NCBI RefSeq assembly: GCF_902459465.1
Contig: NC_047075.1
Span: 13,943,119 to 14,007,118, forward strand
DNA: 64,000 bases
Direction of reading: 5' to 3'
Source of the DNA: Asterias rubens
Lineage: Eukaryota > Echinodermata > Asteroidea > Forcipulatida > Asteriidae
This document shows positions 32,400-41,333 of this stretch, in pieces. Numbering within the stretch: position 1 is the stretch's first letter; every line of letters starts with the position of its first letter. A program made the position numbers and the translations under genes. The notes beneath the pieces are model-generated. The model saw only the letters and a list, made by a program, of their open reading frames with translations, was not told where the DNA came from and ran no database searches.

Positions 32400-32960
32400 C
32401 ATACTGGATTAAATATTTCTTGTAAGAACAATTTAAGTGATACTTTTTTTTATTACTCTCAATAAGTGCACTTTTGTAAAGTTTATTCTGATATTTAGCT
32501 TTATTGTATTTGAGTAGTCTTTCTCTGAATCTGGCATTGTTACTATATTTAGATTTGCCCTTATCAATTAAACTCTCTCTATATGTAGCATCGTTGCAAT
32601 ACTTAGATTTGCCCTTATTAATTAAATTTTCTCTATATTTAGCGTTGTTGCAATATTTATATTTGCCCTTATTAATTAAGCTCTCTCTATGTCTAGCATT
32701 GTTGCAATATTTAGATTTGCCCTTATTAATTTAGCTCTCTCTATATCTAGCATTGTAGCAATATTTAGATTAATTAAGCTCTCTCTATATCTAGCATTGT
32801 TGCAATATTTAGATTTGCCCTTATTAATTAAGCTCTCTCTATATCTAGCATTGTTGCAATATTTTGTTTTGCCCTTGGTTATTAAGCTTTCTCTATAGTT
32901 AGCATTGTTTGCATATTTTGATTTTCCATCTCTTATCAGCATTTCTCTAAATTGAGCATT
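32400..32960 (-). repeat. Coding minisatellite, about 60 bp, copy A
   Basis: Tandem units encode variants of [17 protein letters not shown]. Copy A has fewer units than copy B, and a frameshift near 32720-32770 throws the last ones out of frame. Positively charged KxKYxxNxxYR repeats upstream of Rep are a feature of animal Helitron proteins, possibly DNA-binding. Confidence 0.75.
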
Positions 32961-33701
32961 TTCATTGTACTTCTTGTTACTATTGATCTTCACACTGTCT
33001 CTGTATGCAGGATTGTCTTGGTACATCTTTTTCTTACTTGCAGCTATTTCATACTTGGATTTCTGATATCTTGCTTTTTCAGAACTGAGTCTTCCAGATT
33101 TAAAACATAAACTCTCCTGGTATTTGTATTTCACCTTTTGTTTTATAGTTTCAGCATTTTTATTGTAATAATTGTTATTGTACTTTGCTTTCTTTTGCTT
33201 ATATTCATCATTATTGTGTTTCATTTTGTATTTTTCTCTAGCTTTTTCCTTTGCCAATTTTTGCTTTAACTTCAAATTTACACGCTTCTTCCCTTTCGGT
33301 TTCACAGTTTTTGCTGTCATTTTTTTCACAACAGTTTTTGCTGTCACTTTGTTTACTACAGTTTTTGCTGTTACTTTGTTTACAACAGTTTCCCGACTAT
33401 CATTATGTTGAAATCCCATGTCTAAATCACACTGCACTGACTGCTTTGAAGATGTTTTTGGTTTTCCTTTCACATCAGATAATTGCAGAGTTATCTCAGC
33501 AACTGACAAAACAACATCATAATGAACTCTTCCTCTATGATACAAGTAAATTGCCATGCCTACACTTGGACGGTTGTTGTCAAAATAATTTGCTGAAAAT
33601 CTATACCAATTATTCACGTCATCAAATGTACATAATGTCAACTTGCAACATATCAACCATTGCCAATATTTCAAGCTCTGTTGCCCATGATCCACCATCA
33701 T
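32676..33701 (-). pseudogene. Helentron A: OTU exit and basic repeat region
   Basis: It begins in the frame after OTU (NNWYRFSANYFDNNRPSVGM, YHRGRVHYDVVLSV), the usual C-terminal strands of an OTU-type fold. It then becomes very basic (KTVKPKGKKRVNLKLKQKLA) and enters the KSKY repeats. It is out of frame with the OTU catalytic part at 33622-37425. The frame is lost again within the repeats. Confidence 0.75.
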
Positions 33702-36700
33702 ACATCCTTTGTGTCATTACATAGTCTTCCAGGCTAACAAATCCATCTCTCAAAACACATTGAAATTTACCTTGGTTAGTCAACAAGTGATCAACAGTAG
33801 CAACCCTCAACTTCATATGACTGTTTTCAGATCCCGATAGAGCATAAGAAATCGCTCGGAAAAAACAATTCCCATCACCTCTAATCTTCTCCACATGATT
33901 AGGCTTCCCAATTACTGCACACTCTTCAGAGACAAAAGAAGACTTTAAATGTGATTTTTCAATTTCAAACTTATCACACAAACTTTGTCGAACCTCAAAT
34001 GTCAGTGGAGAAAATGTCATTACATTTGGTCGAGTTTGGCCAATGATTTCAATATCAAGACTTTCAGAACCCATGCCAGTATCTGCATGTAGCACATCAC
34101 CTTGTATATAATGACTGTTCAAATTGTTATAATTCACACTCCCATTATCAGAATCGTTACTCCCGTCGTCTACACTATTTCCATATCCACAAGTAGAAGA
34201 GCTTTGTGATTGGTCATCATCCTCAAGAGTCAAATCCACTACATCATCTTGCAACATATCTGTACTCCGGTCCTTACAATCATCAACTACACTATCAGTA
34301 CAAGTTAGGTTGGCTTGCATATGTTCCTGTGTACCTGTAAGAGCATTGTCACTTATGCAAAGATTAACACCAGTTATTTCAAACTGTTCATTTACAGATA
34401 GATTCATTGATTGAGCTAAATTTAGACAATACCTGTAAACACCTTGCCATGAAACTGCTAGCATCATAATGCTTGTCCCATCTTCAACTTGACTGCCATG
34501 GACATTTCTAGAGTGAGAATCAAACACATGATAAATACCATCTTCAGCAATCACTGCAAAGGTGCTTCCATGAAAACATATAAAACATGCTTGGTATTTC
34601 TGAATTGTTTGTTCTACAGCATTTCTAAGTGAAATCATGCCATACTCTCCTAAACTTGGATCATTTTCATTAAGTGTTCCAGTCACAGGTTCCCCATAAT
34701 TCATACTGAAGTTGTTTTCATACACGTTTAATTCGGTTGGTAATTCACTAACAAGCAGATACTCATTACTCATGGTTGAACTTCTCTGTAAAAATCCGTA
34801 CAACTCATTACCAGTGTTCAGCACATTGTCCATTTCATCCATTTGCGAATATTTCATACACTTTGTTCGACTCCTCATAATAGCACTAAGGCTCATTGCC
34901 ACACACTGCTTACCACTATTCCTTCCAAATCTAACATCACCTTGACGACAACTGCCTTGCACAACCAATGTTTGATCATTAACTTTATGGCTACTATCCA
35001 CAGTTGTACATTTCATTTTGGCAGGTTTCAACTTGTAATCACATGCATCTTTGAATGACATTTTGTTGCTCTCATTGTTTGTATTTGAATCAGCCTTTCT
35101 CTTCAACGTGTGTGTAAGAAATACTGTTTTATCTTTGTATCCTTCTCTACGATTCATGGTTTCCTTCTGCTTTACAGATTCCTTCATCCCAACTTTAATA
35201 ACATCCAAGTCACATTGAGGTAGTTCTTTTTCATATGTAGTTTTAGAAGCATTTCTGGTACTACTCTGTGTCTTTGCTTTTGCAGTCTCATTAATAAACA
35301 TCGAGGATCTAGAACTTTGAGATCTTGTAACCCTTTTGGGCAACACTTCAGACTGTGTTCGGTCATGGGTATCGTCTTTATTATTCAATTTTCCACTTAC
35401 ACTTGGCTTATTGGGGGAAGTTGGATTTGTTTTTTTCTTTCTTAAGTTATAACCACCAGATTGTTTTCTCAATGACTGCTTTCTACCATTTAGTTCAACA
35501 TACCTGTGTTCCACTATCGATGAGCTTTGTATTCTTGTGTCCTTTGCATCCATATGAACTATAAACCCGTCAGTATAACACTGGTCCATTCCACTGCATG
35601 CCAAGTCAAAAACATTCTCATCTGTAGGTATACCAAAATTATGAAATAAAGTGTCACTGTAATTACCATGTCCACATTTACGGCAAACCCAAGTGAATGT
35701 CTTACAAATCAAATGTTTCTCCATATCAAAAAAACCTGAACAACTAGTGTGAAACCACACACAACATTTATCACATTGCATCTTCCTTGTGCCACATTTA
35801 TCAATTCTATCACAAAGCCAACAGATAGATAAATTGCCATGGTCTACAACTTTGACATCCTGAACTTCTTGTTTTTTAGATTCACAAGTCTTTCTCTTCT
35901 TACCAGCTTTTGACCAAATCTTGCCTTTCATTACTCTTGTCACTTTTTTGGTTCTCTTGTCTTGATCTGCATGAATTATTTTGTTGATAGTTCTGCTTGT
36001 ATGACCAAATATGGTTTTCCTCAACTGTTCATGTGTATGTCTATCCTCCTTTTTTATACGAACTTCTACAGATTTACCATTTTTGCGATAATTATACATC
36101 ATGCGTTTTTTTGACTTTTTGGTCACTCTTGTGTGGCTCGGCACTGTGTATCCACTTGTTGGTATCTTTCTATTCTTTCTCCGACGTTTATGGCTCTTCT
36201 TACATGAACATATTTCAACTAATTTCCTTTTCAATGAACGGGGACACCTCTGCTTCACTGGTACTACAAACAAGACACTCGTCTTTCTCATACATTTTTT
36301 ATACACATGATGGTTACCAACCTTCTCATAAATGCAATGACCTCCACGTCTCTTCATTTGGTACTCACTTGTACTACTTCGTCTCTTACGTTTCTGAGGG
36401 CTAGATTTGTGAATCTCACATGGACTGTTCTTTTTCTGCTTGTTATCACTTCTTTTATGGCTTTTACACTTTTTGCAACTTTTCTCTGGCCCTTTCAGCT
36501 GAAAATTGTCCTTATTCTTCTCAAGCATCTCATCGTTTTCAATCTTATCATAACTGCTACTTTCCATCTTACCGTTCTCATGGCTTGCATTCTCAGTCTT
36601 GTCATTATAGCTGTGACTCTTAGGCTTCTCATAACTTTTAATCTTACCGTTCTCATGTCTGTGACTCTCAAGATTCTCAAGGCTATGACTGTCATCATTC

Positions 36701-37425
36701 TCATGGCTGGGATTCTCAGGCTTCTCAATGCTTTCAATCACATTGTTATCATGGCTTTCAATCACATTGTTGTCATGGCTTTCAATCATATTGTTATCAT
36801 GGCTTTCAATCATATTGCTTTTATCATTGCTTGTTTTTGTGGCACTTCTCATAGCTTGAACTTCCATGCATCGAGGAGGTGCCAACCTCTCAACATGCAC
36901 ACCTTTTTGTACAACTTGAACTTCCATGTATCGAGGAGGTGCCAACCTCTCAACATGCACACCTTTTTGTAAAGCTTCAACTTCCATGCATCGAGGAGGT
37001 GCCAACCTCTCAACATGTACACCTTTTTGTAAAGCATCAACTTCCATGTATCGAGGAGGTGCCAACCTCTCAACATGTACACCTTTTTGTAAAGCTTCAA
37101 CTTCCATGTATCGAGGAGGTGCCAACCTCTCAACATGTACACCTTTTCTTTGCATCATACTGTCTCGAGGAGGTGCCAACCTCTTAACAGATACATCTTT
37201 TCTTTGCGGTTTCTTACTGCATTGGGGAGACGCACAAAACCCCAACACAGCATGAGAGGGAGGTGAAATGACACATAAATGGGAGGAGATGAATGAAGGA
37301 GTGAAATGAGACATTACATGGACACACAGGGGAGACGTACATCTATCAGCAGCCTTCTTCTTCATCTGCGCTGCATTTTCAGCTCCTATCTGGCTCTGGT
37401 AGCTTGGCATCTTCTGTTGAAACAA
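33622..37425 (-). CDS. Helentron A N-terminal part: repeats, PHD, C76-like, OTU
   Basis: It is a 1267-codon open segment. The likely start is ATG at 37410 (MPSYQ), just after an AG acceptor. Residues about 77-195 are six repeats of VHVERLAPPR type. A Ser/His/Asn/Lys-rich disordered stretch follows. A PHD-type finger lies at about 533-585 (CWLCDRIDKC, MQCDKCCVWFHTSC, WVCRKCG). Residues about 838-1010 resemble herpesvirus tegument-type cysteine proteases: Cys in KQCVAMSLSAI, then LPTELNVY and Asp/His in HVFDSHSRNVHG. OTU at about 1170-1260 has the Cys motif GDGNCFFRAISYALSG. Either protease could cleave the polyprotein or remove ubiquitin; activity is untested. Confidence 0.75.
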   Translation of the reverse strand: MFQQKMPSYQSQIGAENAAQMKKKAADRCTSPLCVHVMSHFTPSFISSHLCVISPPSHAVLGFCASPQCSKKPQRKDVSVKRLAPPRDSMMQRKGVHVERLAPPRYMEVEALQKGVHVERLAPPRYMEVDALQKGVHVERLAPPRCMEVEALQKGVHVERLAPPRYMEVQVVQKGVHVERLAPPRCMEVQAMRSATKTSNDKSNMIESHDNNMIESHDNNVIESHDNNVIESIEKPENPSHENDDSHSLENLESHRHENGKIKSYEKPKSHSYNDKTENASHENGKMESSSYDKIENDEMLEKNKDNFQLKGPEKSCKKCKSHKRSDNKQKKNSPCEIHKSSPQKRKRRSSTSEYQMKRRGGHCIYEKVGNHHVYKKCMRKTSVLFVVPVKQRCPRSLKRKLVEICSCKKSHKRRRKNRKIPTSGYTVPSHTRVTKKSKKRMMYNYRKNGKSVEVRIKKEDRHTHEQLRKTIFGHTSRTINKIIHADQDKRTKKVTRVMKGKIWSKAGKKRKTCESKKQEVQDVKVVDHGNLSICWLCDRIDKCGTRKMQCDKCCVWFHTSCSGFFDMEKHLICKTFTWVCRKCGHGNYSDTLFHNFGIPTDENVFDLACSGMDQCYTDGFIVHMDAKDTRIQSSSIVEHRYVELNGRKQSLRKQSGGYNLRKKKTNPTSPNKPSVSGKLNNKDDTHDRTQSEVLPKRVTRSQSSRSSMFINETAKAKTQSSTRNASKTTYEKELPQCDLDVIKVGMKESVKQKETMNRREGYKDKTVFLTHTLKRKADSNTNNESNKMSFKDACDYKLKPAKMKCTTVDSSHKVNDQTLVVQGSCRQGDVRFGRNSGKQCVAMSLSAIMRSRTKCMKYSQMDEMDNVLNTGNELYGFLQRSSTMSNEYLLVSELPTELNVYENNFSMNYGEPVTGTLNENDPSLGEYGMISLRNAVEQTIQKYQACFICFHGSTFAVIAEDGIYHVFDSHSRNVHGSQVEDGTSIMMLAVSWQGVYRYCLNLAQSMNLSVNEQFEITGVNLCISDNALTGTQEHMQANLTCTDSVVDDCKDRSTDMLQDDVVDLTLEDDDQSQSSSTCGYGNSVDDGSNDSDNGSVNYNNLNSHYIQGDVLHADTGMGSESLDIEIIGQTRPNVMTFSPLTFEVRQSLCDKFEIEKSHLKSSFVSEECAVIGKPNHVEKIRGDGNCFFRAISYALSGSENSHMKLRVATVDHLLTNQGKFQCVLRDGFVSLEDYVMTQRMYDGGSWATELEILAMVDMLQVDIMYI
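36710..37200 (-). repeat. Coding tandem repeats of the copy A head
   Basis: A 60-bp repeat encoding (K)GVHVERLAPPR.MEV.ALQ occurs about five to six times between 36850 and 37200. It is followed at 36730-36820 by about four 24-bp repeats encoding IESHDNN(M/V). Both families are absent from copy B. Confidence 0.9.
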
Positions 37426-37431
37426 ATTATC

Positions 37432-37619
37432 GACGATGTTTAAAATTATAATGACTATATCAAATCAATTGCATGTACATGTAGTCAGCATACACCCCCA
37501 TTTCGTTCCGGAACAATAAAACACAAACTAGACATTAGGAGTTTGTGAACAAACACAAAGCTGTTCCATGTTGTTTTGCTTCGATTATGTGCTTCAACAA
37601 CCAAGGAGTCTATAACTGA
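37432..37619. other. Flank upstream of Helentron A, noncoding
   Basis: It shows no similarity that I can see to the flank of copy B at 61947 onward. A splice acceptor just before the ATG at 37410 implies an upstream leader exon to the right, not identified. Confidence 0.4.
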
Positions 37620-38130
37620 AAAACAGTTTGAAAATTGGTTGTAGAGTACTTGAGAAATCGGTTTTGTAGTTCATGAGATATGGTCCCACTTCCGGTTGAC
37701 CTGAAAGAACGGGTCAACTTTAAGTGACGGGTATTCAAAGTTTATTAAAAAATTGAAAATCGGTTGTATAACACTTTAGATATGGTCCCACTTCCGGTTG
37801 ACCCGGAAAAAGAGGTCAACATGGGGTCACGGTTACATAAGAATAATATCCAATGTCCAGGTTTGAAGATTGGTTGTTTAAATCTGAAGAAAATGTGAAG
37901 ATCAGTTATATAACACTTGACATATATGGTCCAACTTCCTGAAGATCGGTTGTTTAAATCTGAAGAAAATTTGAAGATCAGTTGTATATGGTCCAACTTC
38001 CGGTTGACCCGGAAGTACAGGTCAACATGGGGTCACGGTTACACAAGGCTTATCTCCAATGTCCAAGTTTGAAAATTTATTGTTTATTTCTTGAGATATG
38101 GTCCCCCTTCCGGTTGACCCAGGCTAGAAT
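37620..38130. repeat. Degenerate repeat cluster with CTTCCGGTTGACC
   Basis: TATGGTCC(C/A)ACTTCCGGTTGACC-type words recur near 37680, 37784, 37926 (partial), 37987 and 38098. They are interleaved with TTGAAGATTGGTTGT.TAAATCTGAAGAAAAT repeats. The TTCCGGTTGA core also occurs in the HINE-like units, so this may be a diverged relative. Confidence 0.6.
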
Positions 38131-38867
38131 TAGACGTCAAATTGGGGTGCAGTTTTTCTAAATTAGTTCAATGCCCAAGAAGTCTACAACTACAAACATT
38201 TATAAATTAAACCTAATTAATATAACTTTTCCAATAGTCAGTGTACTTCTATTGCTAAACCCATCATTTCTAAATTTATTGTTGTTCTTATCTCAACTAC
38301 AACATGCATTGGACAGTTATTTTTCTAACCTATATGCTCTCCGAAACATCCCTTAGTTGTTTGACTTCAATTTTTAATATACTTGCAGACTTGATGTGTG
38401 TACTTGTGAATGTTTTGCCAATAAATAACTTCATTACTTTACACATACTTCAAATGCCATTTTAAACCACTTTCAGCTTTGAATGTAAACCACAACCCCC
38501 CCCCCAGAAGAAAAAATAAAATGTTTGTGCAAAATTCAATTCTAATCTCATCTTAATGATCTCATGGAAATACTTTTTCACAGCAGCAACTTAAAATGTG
38601 AATATTTTAGTAACCCAACATAATTATTAAAATAAGCCCAACAATCAACATTATTAAAAGGGCTTCATTTTGAGTTAAACAAATTATTTATCTAAAATAC
38701 AGCCAATTGTGTTCCATCAGTACAAGGCTTCACTGTCTTTACTATGAAGATGTGTTTTTCTATACCCATCTCAAGTTGCCACATCACATTGGTAGCACAA
38801 TTGGATCAACGGTGAATTCGAACAATACCAGCATTTAGCCAACTGAAACTTGCCACCTCATAAAAAG
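38131..38867. other. AT-rich noncoding, nothing recognised
   Basis: A C homopolymer lies near 38497-38505. No coding or repeat signal was found. Confidence 0.4.
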
Positions 38868-39900
38868 GATGTCAGACACTTTGTTCCCTTGCCATTTCAT
38901 ACCATGGACACTTCGCACTTACAATACTGTAACCAAATTGGTCACTTTGTACTGTCAGCACCGTCAACTGAGTAACTTCGTACCTTCAACAATAAAATAA
39001 TGTGTATTGACTATTGTATGTTAATGTTCGTTAAGATAATACTACTTCATGAGTTGTTATTTTTATATAATTATGTGAAAGTCCTTATTATTTCATGTCA
39101 AATTAATTTTGTGTCAAGAATGTCCGCCAACATGTTCCGCCCATATATATTGTTTAAAAATATTTGAAAATCAAACATTCACGCAATCTTCAAAATGGCT
39201 ACTCGATTATTTCGATCATCAATTTAATGTGAATGTCAAAATGCATGAATAAAAACTGAACAACAAAGATGCCTGTGTTCAAAGTTTGCGCTAGAGCTAC
39301 ACTGCGCAAATCTCAAAATCATGCAAAGAGAAACGGTTGCTACGTAAACAAAATGAAAACCTGCGTGAATGTTGGATGTCGGACACTTCGTACCCTGAAC
39401 ACTTCATACCGTAACCAAATTGCTCACTTCGTACCGTACCAAATTGCTCACTTCGTACCGTGGGCAGGGTACAAACTGACCATCAGGTGACTGAGTCACT
39501 TCGTACCTTCATTCAAAATATGTATTCCTTAATAATAAGTTTATGTTTGTTGAGATACAAAATAAAAATAATCAATTTGAAGGATGCATCTTCCACTCGT
39601 ATTTGTTAAGTTTTTTTTAATTTTAAAGTCAAATAATCACAAAATCGTCAAAATAGCTCCTTACATACGACCTTAGTAATAGTGCCACAAAATAATAATA
39701 ACATGGTAATAATGGTTTGATTTGCTTTGCTTTTAAGTTTAGTTAGATTTCATAACAATCTGCTCATAAATTTAGATACCGATTTAGTACAACGATTTAC
39801 CAAGTGTCTTGATAAAAAAGTACGAAGTGTCTTGTAAGAAAGTACAAAGGGAAAGGGCCCAGGGTACCGAGTAGTGGCATAAGTACGAAGTGTCCTGTTT
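38868..39900. mobile_element. Probable nonautonomous element with GACACTTCGTAC motifs
   Basis: Words of the type GACACTTCGTAC occur in direct orientation on the left (38878-39000, 39376-39505) and inverted on the right (39800-39900). The left end (CAGACACTTTGTTCCCTTGCCA) and the complement of the right end (CAGGACACTTCGTACTTATG..) are related, giving probable terminal inverted repeats. A second direct copy of the left-end word (GGATGTCGGACACTTCGTAC) lies near 39375. No target duplication was found, so the borders are approximate. Confidence 0.45.
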
Positions 39901-40156
39901 CGTACTACGTGCTACAACAATACATGTACATGTACAATACATTATTGCAATTACATACGACACGATACAATTACAATAGTCATTACATTAGCCTATTTAT
40001 TTTTTGTCATTCACGATGATTCGTATCGTAAGCCTACCTATCACCTTAATAATGGAATACCATATAGACAAAAAGCAAGTGCATAATTCAGAATTAAACA
40101 ATCAAAACAAACAATCTACCCAAACTTCTCACAAACAAGTAAATATCTCAATTATT

Positions 40157-40339
40157 TCACATAAAATCGTCCCGTACGCCTACCATAACTTCGTAGAAAT
40201 TTTTCTGGTTCATAAAAGCTAAAGATGATGGACGCTTTCTCATTAGAAACTTGTTGCAAATCTTCCACGGGACCAGACTATTCGGTTGATGCGTGGACGA
40301 ACAACTTCGATCCCAGTGGTGATCGATCTCGGCCACCAT
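40157..40339 (-). CDS. Candidate first coding exon, unknown gene
   Basis: An ATG in strong context (AAAAATGGTGGCC, similar to the TISU start element) opens 60 codons on the minus strand, starting MVAEIDHHWDRSC and including PWKICNKFLMRKRPSS. A GTAGGC donor-like site at 40183 could end the exon earlier. The surrounding sequence is CpG-rich and carries CCCAGCATGC just upstream. No domain or second exon is recognised. Confidence 0.35.
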   Translation of the reverse strand: MVAEIDHHWDRSCSSTHQPNSLVPWKICNKFLMRKRPSSLAFMNQKNFYEVMVGVRDDFM

Positions 40340-40520
40340 TTTTTCCCAGCATGCCTTGCTCGATCGCTTGCTGCCCACACGTATAAACGAGGTTGGTGGA
40401 GGAAATAGTTGTAGCACGGTGAATATTACACACGACGTGGTCCGTGTGTACGAGAGCGGAAGCCCAAGACCATCGCGCTTCGCCAGAGGGCGCACTTTCA
40501 ATTTCATCAAATTGCAACAA
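40270..40520 (-). promoter_or_regulatory. CpG-rich promoter-like segment
   Basis: CpG density is clearly higher than in the AT-rich surroundings. CCCAGCATGC (40345-40354) matches the core of ZNF143/THAP11-type promoter sites. It sits 5-15 bp from the ATG of the candidate exon. This is an inference from composition and motifs. Confidence 0.35.
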
Positions 40521-41333
40521 AACATAATAATAATATGCAGCAGCGGGGAGCAATTCTCAGATGACTGCAAATCCGTCAACTTCGATCCGCTTCAATCGTG
40601 GCTCAGTGAATGCAGTCCCTGTGGGTTTTTTTTGCAGAATTTTTCTAATTATTCAGTTCAGAAAAAAAAAAATCCATTTTAATAATAATTATGCAAAATT
40701 ATTTTTGTAATGCTTTTTCTAACTTTCTACGGAGGCAATAAGAATCCTGAGGAGATGTGGACAGGATTGGATGCGATCATGTTGAAACTTGGTAGGTTGT
40801 TGGATATTGACAAGTTCTTGTGAAATGTGACATGACGTCATGATGACGTCATCACATTATTTTTTATAATTTTTTTTTATTTTTGCACCTTTAACTTTTT
40901 TTTTATTTGTCTGTTTCGGTACTCGCAATTTTTTGCATAGTTCCCAAAAAAGCAATTGCAATGAAACTTTCAGGGATTGAAGGTTATGGTGCAATAATGA
41001 TCCTAAAGCAAGGATGTCATGATGACGTCATCACTGGTCACGTGACGTCATCTTAAAGGTGTTTTATGTTAAATGTTTGAAAATCTATATCAAATCAGCC
41101 AAACGAGACAGTAGGTTTCTGTTTGCGGAATGTAGTAGGGATAAATTAGGTCTTCATTTTGTTTCGTGTGCGTGACCTCACATGACCTCTACTTCCGGTT
41201 GAAACGGGCAAAAAACGGAAGTGCCCTGTAACTCAAAAGTGGTAAAAGTTATGAAGTTGCTTTCCAAAGACGTAAGTGTCTAGCAAAGGTGGGCAGTTCA
41301 AAAAAAATATTGATGACGTCACAAATTGCAACA

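Larger units (their letters stand above)
19691..37431 (-). mobile_element. Helentron (Helitron2) copy A, defective
   Basis: The minus-strand coding region spans 27126-37425 with a long 3' noncoding part to the left. Domain order is repeat-rich head, PHD finger, C76-like protease, OTU, 20-residue repeats, DUF6570-like zinc region, HUH-YY Rep, PIF1 helicase and AP-endonuclease-like domain. OTU plus a C-terminal endonuclease marks a Helentron and not a canonical Helitron. Frameshifts near 33630, 32720 and 29690 and a TGA near 28947 break the frame. The homologous body in copy B is 44205-61240. Exact element ends are not established. Confidence 0.8.

Noticed and set aside
36879..37255. Plus-strand repeat protein rich in QHVHLF
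   Set aside because: It is the antisense of the VHVERLAPPR repeats in the Helentron head.
33622..37425. Integrated herpesvirus or other DNA virus (because of tegument-like protease and OTU)
   Set aside because: The same protein continues into Helitron Rep, PIF1 helicase and endonuclease domains in both copies, and no capsid or polymerase gene is nearby.
40356..40682. 108-codon plus-strand frame in the CpG-rich segment
   Set aside because: It ends in low-complexity AT sequence and opposes the better-supported minus-strand start.
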